Positions 52,587-61,982 of a stretch of 64,000 nt of DNA are shown here, piece by piece. The stretch is from Rugosimonospora africana (lineage in GTDB: Bacteria; Actinomycetota; Actinomycetes; Mycobacteriales; Micromonosporaceae). The notes below the pieces were generated by a model that worked only from the letters and a program-made list of their open reading frames with translations, was not told the DNA's origin and ran no database searches. Every line of letters starts with the position of its first letter. Within the stretch, counting starts at the first letter, position 1. A program made the position numbers and the translations under genes. The stretch spans positions 1 through 64,000 of the forward strand of contig NZ_BONZ01000085.1 of NCBI RefSeq assembly GCF_016862975.1, in the 5' to 3' direction.

Positions 52587-54899
52587 GTGGCGCGTACGGG
52601 GGTGGAACAGCTCTTACGGGATCCCCAGAAGCCTCGGGAGATCTCCTTCCTCGAACTCTTCTTCGACCTGGCCATCATCTTCGCGCTCACCCAGTTCTCG
52701 CAGCGTTTCCTGCGGGACTTCCGCTGGGAGAACTCGCTACAGACGCTGATCCTCCTGGCGGCGGTCTGGTGGGTTTGGGTGGGCGCGGCCCGGACGACGG
52801 ACTGGCTCGACCCGGACAAGCCCTTCCCGCAGGTGATCATCGTCGGGATGATGTTCGCCGGGCTGGTGCTCGCCGCCTCCGTTCCCCAGGCGTTCGGCAA
52901 GCATGGCGTCGTCTTCGCCGGGGCGAACGTCGCGGCGCACCTCGTGCGGCACCTGTCGATCGCCAGAGCACTGCGTGGACATCCGGTCGGAAAGCGTTCG
53001 GCACGCGCGGCGACCTGGTTCGGTGCGACCGCGATCCTGTGGCTGGCCGGCTCTTTCCTGCCGGCCACCCCGCGGCTGGTGCTGTGGTCGGCGGCGGTGA
53101 TCCTGGACTATCTGGGCGTCGGGCTCGGTTGGCGGGTGCCCGGGCTCCCGCCGACGCCGCAGGCGCACCTGCGAGTGCTGGGCACCCACATCGCGGAGCG
53201 GCACCGGCAGATCTTCGTCATCGCGGTGGGGGAACTGGTCCTGACCAGCGGCATCACCTTCAGCCGGACCGGGCTCGACATCGTCCGGATGAGCGCCTTC
53301 GCGCTCGCGTTCGCGATCGCCGGACTGGTCGCTTGGATCTTCTTCCTGCCGCGCGGGCTCACCCTCGGGGAGACCCTCGACCGGCGACGGCCCGCGGTGG
53401 CGGTTTTCGCCTCGTACACACATCTGATCATGATTCTCGGGATCGTCGTCACGGCGATGAGCGCCGAGATCCTGGTCTCCCGACCGCTCGGCGAGACCCG
53501 GGCCCAGTGGTCTGCCGCCATCGTGGCCGGGCCCTTCCTCTTTCTCGGCGGTCGCGCCCTGTATGCCTGGGGAGTATTCGGGCGCCCCGCCTGGCGGGCC
53601 CCCACCGGCATGGTGATCCTCGCCGCCATCTCCCCTGCCATGGTGCGGCTACCGCCGCTCGCCGTCGCCGGTGTCGTCGGCCTGGTGCTGCTCGCCATCC
53701 TGTTCAGCTATCAACACATCGGCCCCGAGGCGCGCCGTGCGGGCACCTCGGTGGAACGGCTGCTCAAGAAGCGGAGGAATCCCCGGGAGATCTCGTCCTA
53801 CGAACTGTTCTTCGACCTCGCCATGATCTTCGCCCTGACCCGGGTGTCGCAGCGAATCCTGACCGACTTCGGCCTGGTCAACATCGCGGAATCGCTGATC
53901 CTCGTGGCCGGCGTCTACTGGATCTGGGTCGCGACGGCGTGGTCGACCGACTGGTTCAACCCGGACGAGCCCCGACTGCAACGGCTCATCATCGGCATCA
54001 TGTTCGCCGAGCTCCTGATGGCGTCGGCTGTGCCCACCGCGTTCGGCGCACACGGCCTGCTCTTCGCCGGCGCGTACGCCGGGATCCACATCGTCCGTGG
54101 GCTGGTGATCGTGCCGGCGCTGCGCGGTTCCCCGCTGCAGGCCCGATCGGCCCGGGTGCTCATCTGGTTCAGCATCTCGGCCGTCCTGTGGTTGGTGGGT
54201 GCCTTCCTTCCCGGCTCGGATCGCATCGCGCTGTGGGCGGCGGCCATCGCCCTCGACGGCGCGAGTGCCTGGTTCGGCTGGCCGGTGCCGAGGCTGAGCC
54301 ACGCACCGCAAGCGCACCTGAAGGTGATCGGCGAACACATAGCGGAGCGGTACCGTCAGGTCTACATCATCTCCCTGGGCGCGCTGGTCCTGCTCAGCAG
54401 CCTGGCGTACAGCAGGGCGGGCTTCGACTACGTGCGCACGCTCGCCTTCGTCCTCGCCTTCACCAACGCGGCGCTGCTGCTGTGGAGCTACTTCCTGCCG
54501 CCCGGGCGGGATCTGGGGAACGTCGTCAACGCGACTGCGCCGAGGGTCGCGGTTGCCGCCGCATACTGCCACGGGATCATGATCGCCGGGACGGTCGTTA
54601 CCGCGGCCGGCGCCGAGATGTATATCCGCCGGCCTCTCGGAGCGCCGAGCGCCGCGCTGTCGATGACCGTCCTCGGCGGGGCCGCGCTGCACATTCTCGG
54701 CCGTACCCTGCTCGGCCTCACGGTGTACCGGGTGCGGCGGCCGTGGCGCGGCCCCGTGGCGTTGCTCGTGATTGCCGGCATCGCGCCCGGGGTGGTGATA
54801 GCGCCGCCGCTCGTGGCGCCGATCGTCGGCGTCCTCGTCATCCTCGGACTCACTTTCAACTACCGGAAGACCGCGGCCAACCCGCCGCTGCGAAGCTGA
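52587..54899 (+). CDS. Duplicated LtrA-type membrane protein (two LtrA units fused)
   Basis: A 770-residue protein made of two consecutive low-temperature-requirement-A (LtrA) units. Unit 1 begins near residue 18 (REISFLELFFDLAIIFALTQ) and unit 2 near residue 405 (REISSYELFFDLAMIFALTR). Each holds about ten hydrophobic helices, and both contain HIAERxRQ plus a late DxVR segment. LtrA proteins are normally single-unit; their function is not firmly known. The start is uncertain: the GTG at 52587 has a weak site, with GTG 52602 as alternative and TACGAA about 35 nt upstream. A single LtrA gene lies about 2 kb downstream. Confidence 0.82.
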   Translation: MARTGVEQLLRDPQKPREISFLELFFDLAIIFALTQFSQRFLRDFRWENSLQTLILLAAVWWVWVGAARTTDWLDPDKPFPQVIIVGMMFAGLVLAASVPQAFGKHGVVFAGANVAAHLVRHLSIARALRGHPVGKRSARAATWFGATAILWLAGSFLPATPRLVLWSAAVILDYLGVGLGWRVPGLPPTPQAHLRVLGTHIAERHRQIFVIAVGELVLTSGITFSRTGLDIVRMSAFALAFAIAGLVAWIFFLPRGLTLGETLDRRRPAVAVFASYTHLIMILGIVVTAMSAEILVSRPLGETRAQWSAAIVAGPFLFLGGRALYAWGVFGRPAWRAPTGMVILAAISPAMVRLPPLAVAGVVGLVLLAILFSYQHIGPEARRAGTSVERLLKKRRNPREISSYELFFDLAMIFALTRVSQRILTDFGLVNIAESLILVAGVYWIWVATAWSTDWFNPDEPRLQRLIIGIMFAELLMASAVPTAFGAHGLLFAGAYAGIHIVRGLVIVPALRGSPLQARSARVLIWFSISAVLWLVGAFLPGSDRIALWAAAIALDGASAWFGWPVPRLSHAPQAHLKVIGEHIAERYRQVYIISLGALVLLSSLAYSRAGFDYVRTLAFVLAFTNAALLLWSYFLPPGRDLGNVVNATAPRVAVAAAYCHGIMIAGTVVTAAGAEMYIRRPLGAPSAALSMTVLGGAALHILGRTLLGLTVYRVRRPWRGPVALLVIAGIAPGVVIAPPLVAPIVGVLVILGLTFNYRKTAANPPLRS

Positions 54900-54903
54900 G
54901 CCA

Positions 54904-54928
54904 CCCGGCCGCGCGCCACCCGGCCGGG
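54904..54928. terminator. Possible terminator between double LtrA and beta-lactamase
   Basis: CCCGGCC (54904-54910) and GGCCGGG (54922-54928) form a 7-bp stem in the gap between converging genes. It is weaker than the other terminators in this window. Confidence 0.4.
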
Positions 54929-54970
54929 ACCACACCTTTCCCGTGCTGCCGCTGGCGGGTCGGTAAACCT

Positions 54971-55939
<969 letters not shown>

Positions 55940-56121
55940 CCGGTGATACCTTCCTTCTCTTGCCTTCTTTTGCGGACGAACGGATGTGCTTCGGGACAGA
56001 ACAGAGCTAAACAGGATTCCCGATCCACGTCCACCATGTTTGACACCGTCGCCGTGCCGGTCACCGGGGCCCGGTGTGTTCGCGCCGTCACGGCATATCG
56101 AATTCCCCTAGAGTCGTCGGC

Positions 56122-56823
56122 ATGCCAGCCCGAAGCCGAACGACGGCCCGACGAGCACCGGCGACGCGTGCGCAACGTGAACCGCGCAAACCGGTTCCAC
56201 CGTCCGCGCTGACAACCGCCTCGCTCGACGAGCACGACCTGACGGCGGAGTCCGGCTTCGAGCGGCTGGGATTCGCCGACCTGGACCTGTCGGAGCGTCG
56301 CGCCGGCGCCGTCGAGTTCAGCCAGTGCCGGTTCGACAAGGCCACACTGTCGGGATCGGAATTGCCACGCCTCGGGCTGACCGACTGCCTCATCGAGAAC
56401 TGCGACTGGGCCAACCTGCGGGCCGAGGGCGGCAAGCTGGACCGGGTCAGGGTCGCGGAGTCGCGGATGACAGGCCTGACCTGGACCGACGGGCTCGTCC
56501 GCGACGCCCTGTTCGATCGCTGCCGGATGGACCTGTCGGTCTGGCGGTTCGCCGATTTCGACACGGTCAGGTTCTCCCACTGCAACCTGGCCGGCGCCGA
56601 TTTCACCAATGCGGACCTGCGCACCGCCCAGTTCGTCGAGTGCGACCTGACCAGGGCCCAGTTCAGCAACGCCACGATGGAGGGAACCCGCTTTCGCGGC
56701 TGCACGCTCGTCGGCATCGCCGGCGTGACGAGTTGGAGCGGCGCGGTCGTACACCACAGCGACCTGCTCGCGCTGTCCTACGCGCTGGCGGCGGCGCTGA
56801 ACATCCGGATCGACGAAGACTGA
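56122..56823 (+). CDS. Pentapeptide-repeat protein
   Basis: A 233-residue protein. After a basic, unstructured N-terminus of about 45 residues come pentapeptide repeats from about residue 70 to 195: FSQCRFDKATLSGSEL, CNLAGADFTNADLRTAQF, CDLTRAQFSNATMEG and others, in A(D/N)LxX-like units. The fold is a right-handed quadrilateral beta-helix; some members mimic DNA and protect gyrase, but nothing here shows that role. The ATG lies 7 nt after TAGAGT, so it is probably leaderless; an in-frame ATG at 56074 would extend it. It converges with the LtrA operon. Confidence 0.82.
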   Translation: MPARSRTTARRAPATRAQREPRKPVPPSALTTASLDEHDLTAESGFERLGFADLDLSERRAGAVEFSQCRFDKATLSGSELPRLGLTDCLIENCDWANLRAEGGKLDRVRVAESRMTGLTWTDGLVRDALFDRCRMDLSVWRFADFDTVRFSHCNLAGADFTNADLRTAQFVECDLTRAQFSNATMEGTRFRGCTLVGIAGVTSWSGAVVHHSDLLALSYALAAALNIRIDED

Positions 56824-56839
56824 CGGGGCGCGCGCCGCC

Positions 56840-58039
56840 CTACGACCGCTTGTTCCGCGGTGCGGCGTGTTCGGCCGGGCGTCCCTGTGCCTTCCGGGCA
56901 TCGGCGAGGACCACCGCGACGAGGACCGCGACAACGGCGACAGCGGCCACCAACGGCGGGGCGAACAGCAGTGGCGCGGACAACACGAGCAGGGCGAGCA
57001 GGGCGATCGGCCGGTTCGGCGAGACCCGGCCGAAGACGGTCTGCTCCAGGCGGGCCCTCCCGAGCACGAACAGAGCCGGCCCACCGAGGAGGACAGCGAC
57101 CCACGCCGAGCGGCTGGCGCCGAACGGTTCGCTGAGAACGAGTTCGTCGCCGACCGCGGTGACGATGATGCCGGCCACCATCGCCAGGTGTGCGAATGAC
57201 AGGGGCCGCGTCAGCCGCACCGGATCGGCGGCGACGGCGATGGCTTCGGCCAGTTGCTCCCCGGCGCGGAACACGTAGATTCGCCAGAAGAGTGTGGTGG
57301 TGAGGATCGACACCGCGAAGGCGCCGATCCGGTCGGCGGTGAAGTCTGTCCCGACGAATGCGAGCCCCGTGACGAGAATCAGCTCGCCGAGCGCGATGAT
57401 GAACAGCTGACGGTGGCGCTCCGCCAGGTGCTCGGCGTTGAGGGGCCATTCTGGTGCGGTCACCCGCCCGAGCCGCGGTATGGGATACCGGAACCTGTAT
57501 GCGGTGTAGTCGACGGCGGCGGCGAGCGTCCACAGCACTCCGCGCACGGCACCACCGGTGACGCCGCCGGCGAGCCAGAGGCCACCGGCGGCGGCGGACC
57601 AGACGAACAGCCGCCAGCCGGTGCGCTTTTCTCGTTCGGGCAGGACGACGATGAGGTACAACAACACCGCGATGTGGAGTGCGGCGGACACGCCCGCGAA
57701 AACGGCGCCGCGCTCACCGAAGGCGCCGGTCAGCACGACTGCCATCACCAGGCTGGCGATCATGGTGCCCAGCACGACCGCCTGAACCGTGGGGCGGCGA
57801 GGATCCAACCGGTTCGTCAGCCACGCCGTCACCGTCCAGACCCACCACAGCGCGAGGAGCAGGACAAGGGTCTGGTAGGCCCCGGTCCAGGTGAGATCCG
57901 AGACCAGCTTCCGGGACAGCTGGGTGAGGGCGAAGACGAACGCCAGGTCGAAGAACAGCTCCAGCAACTCGACCGGCTGTCGCTCCGCCGGCGCCCGGAG
58001 TAGCCCGCCTGGGTCCTCGTCCCCCATCACCTGTCCCAT
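56840..58039 (-). CDS. LtrA-type membrane protein (single unit)
   Basis: A 399-residue LtrA-family membrane protein with about ten helices. It shares ELLELFFDLAFVFALTQLSR, the WWVWTVTAWLTNRLDP segment and AEHLAERHRQLFIIALGE with both units of the fused protein at 52587. The ATG at 58039 is 44 nt after the small membrane-protein gene on the same strand, so they are likely co-transcribed under the ECF-type promoter at 58582-58608. A second ATG at 58027 is possible. Function of LtrA proteins is unknown. Confidence 0.85.
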   Translation of the reverse strand: MGQVMGDEDPGGLLRAPAERQPVELLELFFDLAFVFALTQLSRKLVSDLTWTGAYQTLVLLLALWWVWTVTAWLTNRLDPRRPTVQAVVLGTMIASLVMAVVLTGAFGERGAVFAGVSAALHIAVLLYLIVVLPEREKRTGWRLFVWSAAAGGLWLAGGVTGGAVRGVLWTLAAAVDYTAYRFRYPIPRLGRVTAPEWPLNAEHLAERHRQLFIIALGELILVTGLAFVGTDFTADRIGAFAVSILTTTLFWRIYVFRAGEQLAEAIAVAADPVRLTRPLSFAHLAMVAGIIVTAVGDELVLSEPFGASRSAWVAVLLGGPALFVLGRARLEQTVFGRVSPNRPIALLALLVLSAPLLFAPPLVAAVAVVAVLVAVVLADARKAQGRPAEHAAPRNKRS

Positions 58040-58083
58040 CGGGCTGTTCCGCGGGTCGAATTCTATCCGCTGCCGCCGCCTCT

Positions 58084-58506
58084 TCAGGACGGTTCCGTGG
58101 CCCGCCGCCGATGCCCGGCGTCCCGGATCAGGGTCAGGGCGATGACGAACAGGCCGAGCAGGGCGACGACCGCGTTGCCGGTCGTGAGCAACACGGCCTC
58201 GCCAGAGGTGGCGTGGTCGAGATGGGTCAGGTGGAAGAAGAAGTGGGGTACGGCGAACACGGAGAACGCCGCGGCCGCGGGAATGGTGAACGCGGCTCGC
58301 GGTGCGACGAGCGCGATGCCGAGGACGACGGCGATGCCGAGGGTGGCTCCGCCGAAGTCTCGCGCGTAGTGCTCGCTGAACGGCGGCGTGAGCGTGACGG
58401 TCGGGAAGTTGGTGTAGAAACTCTCGGGATACGCCTGGTTCCAGAACCCGACGACGAATTCGTCGAGGAAGAGAACGGCCAGAGCGATCCGGATCAGCGC
58501 GGTCAT
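58084..58506 (-). CDS. Small membrane protein of unknown function under ECF promoter
   Basis: A 140-residue protein with about four hydrophobic helices (LIRIALAVLFLDEFVVGF, FGGATLGIAVVLGIALV, AFTIPAAAAFSVFAVPHFFFH, VVALLGLFVIALTLI). His residues cluster in PHFFFHLTHLDH, a possible metal or haem site. I do not recognise the family. The ATG follows AAGGAG. It is the first gene behind the minus-strand copy of the twin ECF-type promoter, so it is probably a target of the sigma factor at 59082. Confidence 0.7.
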   Translation of the reverse strand: MTALIRIALAVLFLDEFVVGFWNQAYPESFYTNFPTVTLTPPFSEHYARDFGGATLGIAVVLGIALVAPRAAFTIPAAAAFSVFAVPHFFFHLTHLDHATSGEAVLLTTGNAVVALLGLFVIALTLIRDAGHRRRATEPS

Positions 58507-58581
58507 CGCAGGGACTCCTTCCAGGTCTTGCGCGCCCCCGCTTGCAGTGGCCCGCGAGGGCGCGCTCCCTTTCGTCAACTG

Positions 58582-58608
58582 GACCGCGCGGCGCCACGAT
58601 TCGTGACA
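58582..58608 (-). promoter_or_regulatory. ECF-type promoter, minus-strand copy of a divergent pair
   Basis: On the minus strand TGTCACG is followed after exactly 16 nt by GGTC (58582-58585). The bases after the -35 (AATCG) are identical in the plus-strand copy. It is placed 76 bp upstream of the small membrane protein gene. Confidence 0.7.
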
Positions 58609-58643
58609 GCCGGGGCGCAGCCGGAGGGCGGCTGTCACGAATC
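58598..58643. repeat. Perfect 14-bp inverted repeat holding two divergent -35 elements
   Basis: GATTCGTGACAGCC (58598-58611) and GGCTGTCACGAATC (58630-58643) are exact reverse complements separated by 18 bp. Each arm carries one TGTCACG -35 element, so the repeat is explained by twin promoters plus their conserved flanks. Confidence 0.9.
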
Positions 58644-58659
58644 GGAGAGTTGTTCGGTC
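58633..58659 (+). promoter_or_regulatory. ECF-type promoter, plus-strand copy of a divergent pair
   Basis: TGTCACG (58633-58639), 16 nt, GGTC (58656-58659). It faces the sigma-fragment ORF at 58709 and the ECF41 sigma gene beyond it, giving a likely autoregulatory loop. Confidence 0.7.
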
Positions 58660-58708
58660 CGTACCGGCAGGGGCGAACCCCGTCCCGCGACAACCACTGG
58701 GAGAACCG

Positions 58709-58975
58709 ATGGTTCCCGAACCCCGCCGGTCGCTCCGGCCGGTCGCGCTGCCCAACGCGTTCTGCGCGATCGTCGCCGAACGGCGCCTCCTCAAGGACCT
58801 CGCGTACCGGCTGCTCGGCTCGGGCGGCGCTGCGGAACACGCGGTACGGCTGACCTACGTCCGCTGGTACACGATGCCGCAGCAGGAGCAGGACGGCATC
58901 GACAGCCCGGCCGCCTGGCTCGTCGGCACGCTCGTGCGGATCTGCGTCGATCTCCTCGAGACCCCGAAGCTGTAG
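58709..58975 (+). CDS. ECF sigma region-2-only ORF (truncated sigma-like protein)
   Basis: An 88-residue ORF that aligns only with region 2 of ECF sigma factors: AERRLLKDLAYRLLGSGGAAEHAVRLTYVRWY, then ESPGAW-like DSPAAWLVGTLVRICVDLL. It stops where the family would continue with its RxRREQYVG linker and region 4, which I cannot find in any frame downstream. It could be a decayed sigma gene or a working short protein competing for core RNA polymerase. It sits 49 bp after the ECF-type promoter and before a complete ECF41 gene. Confidence 0.55.
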   Translation: MVPEPRRSLRPVALPNAFCAIVAERRLLKDLAYRLLGSGGAAEHAVRLTYVRWYTMPQQEQDGIDSPAAWLVGTLVRICVDLLETPKL

Positions 58976-59081
58976 TACAGCCGTGCGGGGTATGTACGCG
59001 CCGGTGCGACGGACGACGCCGAGAACGGCAGGTGGTTCGAAGTCGGTACAGCGAGGCACAGAAGGGACGGGGCGGGCGGTC

Positions 59082-60020
59082 ATGGTGGAGCGGGGCGAAG
59101 ACGGGACACTCGACGACGCGTGGGGCGCGTTCGACGCGGTCCGTCCCCGGCTGTTCGGCATCGCCTACCGGATGCTCGGAAGCGTCACGGAAGCGGAGGA
59201 CGTCGTGCAGGACGCCTGGCTCCGGTGGCAACAGACCGATCGCGGCCGGGTACGCGACCCGATCGGGTTTCTGGTCACGACGACCTCCCGGCTGGCGCTG
59301 AACGCCGCGACATCGGCCCGCGCCCGGCGCGAGTGGTATCCCGGGCCGTGGCTGCCCGAACCCGTCGACACGTCCGCCGATCCGGTGCTCCGGGCCGAAC
59401 GCACCGAGTCGCTCGAACTGGCCGTACTGCTCCTGTTGGAGCGGCTCAGCCCGGCCGAACGGGCGGTGTACGTGCTGCGCGAGGCGTTCGACTACCCGTT
59501 CCGGCGGATCGGTGAGGTGCTCGGTACCAGCGAGGCGAACGCGCGGCAACTCGGCCGGCGCGCGCGTACGCACCTGGCCCGGGAACGGTACGGCGACGGG
59601 TCCGGGGCCTCGCGCGGCGCCGAATCCGCCGAGCCGGACCTGCCGAAGCCGGTCTCCCGCACGGACCACGGCCGTCTGCTGCGTGCCTTCCTCGCCGCCG
59701 CCGAGTCCGGAGACCTGCCCCAGCTCGAAAAGCTGCTCGCCACCACAGCCGTCTCCTACGCCGACGGCGGCGGCATCGTCCGGGCCGCGGCGGTACCCGT
59801 CGTCGGGCGCGACAGCGTCGCGCGTTACGTCGTGGGACTGTTCCGGAAGTTCGGCCGTGACCTGTCGCTGGAGATCGGCGAATCCAACGGCCGGGCCGCG
59901 ATCCTCGGGTCCCGGGCCGGAACAACGGTCGCGCTGGTCACGATCGACGCCTCGTCCGCCGGGATCGAGCGGGTGCTGATGGTCCTCAACCCGGTGAAAC
60001 TCGGCCGGTTTCAGCGGTAG
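59082..60020 (+). CDS. ECF41-type RNA polymerase sigma factor (SigJ-like) with SnoaL-like C-terminus
   Basis: A 312-residue sigma factor. Region 2 (RLFGIAYRMLGSVTEAEDVVQDAWLRW), WLPEPV linker, region 4 (LSPAERAVYVLREAFDYPFRRIGEVLG) and a SnoaL-like C-terminal domain with DGGG (SYADGGGIVRAA) match the group seen at 9835. The C-terminal domain is known to regulate ECF41 factors in place of a separate anti-sigma factor. The ATG at 59082 follows GAAGGGACGG. It lies behind the twin ECF-type promoter, so it probably drives its own expression and the divergent membrane-protein/LtrA operon. Confidence 0.9.
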   Translation: MVERGEDGTLDDAWGAFDAVRPRLFGIAYRMLGSVTEAEDVVQDAWLRWQQTDRGRVRDPIGFLVTTTSRLALNAATSARARREWYPGPWLPEPVDTSADPVLRAERTESLELAVLLLLERLSPAERAVYVLREAFDYPFRRIGEVLGTSEANARQLGRRARTHLARERYGDGSGASRGAESAEPDLPKPVSRTDHGRLLRAFLAAAESGDLPQLEKLLATTAVSYADGGGIVRAAAVPVVGRDSVARYVVGLFRKFGRDLSLEIGESNGRAAILGSRAGTTVALVTIDASSAGIERVLMVLNPVKLGRFQR

Positions 60021-60073
60021 TCGACGGCAGGCCGGCCCGGTTGACGCGGCCGCACGGATGAGATCGTTGGTGG

Positions 60074-61522
60074 GTGGTGGAGTCACTCGACCTGCATCTG
60101 GAGTTCGACCGGAGTGCGGGTTTCCCGGGTCGTTCGCTGGAGAGCGCGTTGCGGGACAGCATCCGGACCGGCCGGCTGCGGGCCGGGTCGCGCCTGCCCG
60201 GCAGCCGGAGCCTGGCCGCCGATCTGGGGCTGGCCCGGGGCACCGTGGTGCAGGCGTACGCGCAACTGGTAGCGGAGGGGTGGTTGGTGTCGGCGCCCGG
60301 CTCGGGCACCCGGGTCGCGGACCACAGGTCCGGGTCGTCGCGCGGCGCCAGACGCGCCGGGCCAGACACGCCACCACCCCAGGCTCCGCCGCGCTCACGC
60401 CGGAAACCGCGGCCGCCGACGGCGTCCGGGCCGGTGATCGAGTTGCGACCGGGCATCCCCGATCTCGCTTCTTTTCCGCGTACGGCGTGGGCCGGCAGCG
60501 TCCGCCGGGCTCTGGCGACGGCATCCCACGGCACCCTGGACTACCCCGAGCCGGCCGGGTTGCCCGCGCTGCGGGCGGCGGTGGCGGACTATCTCGCGCG
60601 TACCCGTGGGGTGCTCTGCGACCCGGACGCGGTCGTGATTACCGCGGGCTTCACCCAGGGTCTCTGCCTGCTGGCCCGGGCGCTGCACCGGCGCGGGGTA
60701 CGCTCCATCGCCACCGAGAACCCCGGCCTGGCCCGCCACCGCATGGTCCTGCGCGCCGCAGGCCTGACGGTCACCCCGCTCACCGTCGACACGGGCGGGG
60801 CCGAACCGGACCAGGCGGCGGGTCAGGCAGCGCTGCTCACGCCGGCGCACCAGCACCCCACCGGCGCGGTGCTCGCCCCGCAACACCGGTACCGGTTCGT
60901 TGCGTGGGCACGCAAAAACGACGCGTACCTGATCGAAGACGACTACGACGGCGAATTCCGGTACGACCAGCGGCCGGTGGGCGCGATGCAGGCGCTGGCG
61001 CCGGAGCGGATCGTGTATGCCGGCAGTACCAGCAAGTCGCTGGCGCCGGGCGTGCGCCTGGGCTGGTTCGTCGTCCCCGAGCCGCTGCGCCGCGACCTGG
61101 CCGAGGCGATCGGAGAGGCCGGCGCGGCGGTCTCCGCGATCGACCAGCTCGCGATGGCCGACCTGCTCACGCACGGCGACTACGACCGGCACATCCGCCG
61201 CATGCGCCTGACCTACCGGCGCCGCCGCATCGAGCTGGCCGACCGCCTGGCCGAGGTGACCACCACCCCGCTGGAGGGCATCGCGGCCGGGATGCACGCG
61301 CTGCTCCCGTTGGCCTCGGCTGGGCAGGAGCGCTGGTTCATCCAGACCGGACGCCGCCAGGGACTGCGGCTGACCGGCCTGCACAGCAACGATTACTGGC
61401 ACGACCCGGCGGACGGGCGGCGGGCCGCGGCGCTGATCCTCGGGTACGCGGCGCCGCCGTCGCACGCGTGGCAGGCGGCGCTGGCCGGGCTCGGCCAACT
61501 GGTCCAGCAAAGCGGTCGTTGA
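60074..61522 (+). CDS. MocR/PdxR-family regulator (GntR HTH fused to aminotransferase domain)
   Basis: A 482-residue fusion. The N-terminal GntR winged helix (SRSLAADLGLARGTVVQAYAQL) is joined by a linker to a fold-type I aminotransferase domain. The PLP-binding Lys lies in AGSTSKSLAPGVRLGW, and the segment IEDDYDGEFRY is conserved. MocR proteins use PLP or an aldimine as effector rather than performing transamination. The GTG is at the start of homology, with a second GTG right after. The next gene, a cupin, begins 41 nt downstream behind a palindrome, so this regulator probably activates or represses the cupin/epimerase pair. Confidence 0.87.
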   Translation: MVESLDLHLEFDRSAGFPGRSLESALRDSIRTGRLRAGSRLPGSRSLAADLGLARGTVVQAYAQLVAEGWLVSAPGSGTRVADHRSGSSRGARRAGPDTPPPQAPPRSRRKPRPPTASGPVIELRPGIPDLASFPRTAWAGSVRRALATASHGTLDYPEPAGLPALRAAVADYLARTRGVLCDPDAVVITAGFTQGLCLLARALHRRGVRSIATENPGLARHRMVLRAAGLTVTPLTVDTGGAEPDQAAGQAALLTPAHQHPTGAVLAPQHRYRFVAWARKNDAYLIEDDYDGEFRYDQRPVGAMQALAPERIVYAGSTSKSLAPGVRLGWFVVPEPLRRDLAEAIGEAGAAVSAIDQLAMADLLTHGDYDRHIRRMRLTYRRRRIELADRLAEVTTTPLEGIAAGMHALLPLASAGQERWFIQTGRRQGLRLTGLHSNDYWHDPADGRRAAALILGYAAPPSHAWQAALAGLGQLVQQSGR

Positions 61523-61542
61523 ATGGTCCATTTCACTGGTCC
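61522..61542. promoter_or_regulatory. Candidate MocR operator upstream of the cupin
   Basis: AATGG-T-CCATT (61522-61532) is a perfect inverted repeat, and TGGTCC recurs at 61524 and 61537 (13-bp period). The -10 element TACGTT (61552-61557) follows. Direct repeats of this kind are used by MocR regulators. Confidence 0.55.
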
Positions 61543-61563
61543 GGATGGAGTTACGTTCGGGTC

Positions 61564-61968
61564 ATGCAAACCATGAAGATCGGGAACAACGACGTCGTGC
61601 TGCTGGGCACCGCCATGCCACCGGAACTTCCGGAGGGCTCACACGTGATGACGGCGACGATCGAACTGCCGCCGGGCGACCCCGGCGCGCCGCCGCACCG
61701 CCACTCCGGCCCGGTGTTCGGCTATATGCTCGAAGGCGAGTTGCTCTTCGAACTGGAGGGCGAGCCGGAACGGGTGATCAGAGCCGGCGAGGCGTTCTGG
61801 GAGCCCGGCGGAGACGTCATCCACTACCAGGCCGCCAACAACCGTCCCGACCGGACGAGCAAGTTCGTGGTCGTCATGGTGTGCGCGCCCGGTAAGGAGA
61901 TGCTGACGTACGTCAGCCCCGAGGAACTCGAACAGCGCGGGCACCGCCGGGCGCCCCGGCCGAACTGA
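61564..61968 (+). CDS. Cupin-domain protein
   Basis: A 134-residue single-domain cupin. Motif 1 reads PPHRHSGPVFGYMLEGELLFELEG and motif 2 EPGGDVIHYQAANN, giving a His/Glu metal site. The ATG lies 6 nt after TACGTT, so a leaderless transcript is likely. Adjacent to a MocR regulator and an epimerase-like gene; possibly an enzyme or sensor for a small sugar- or amine-like compound, but no substrate can be named. Confidence 0.85.
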   Translation: MQTMKIGNNDVVLLGTAMPPELPEGSHVMTATIELPPGDPGAPPHRHSGPVFGYMLEGELLFELEGEPERVIRAGEAFWEPGGDVIHYQAANNRPDRTSKFVVVMVCAPGKEMLTYVSPEELEQRGHRRAPRPN

Positions 61969-61982
61969 CGAAGGAGCATGGC

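Noticed and set aside
58598-58643. Terminator hairpin between divergent genes
   Set aside because: It lies between two divergent starts, not after a gene, and each arm carries an ECF -35 element with a correctly spaced -10, so promoters explain it better.
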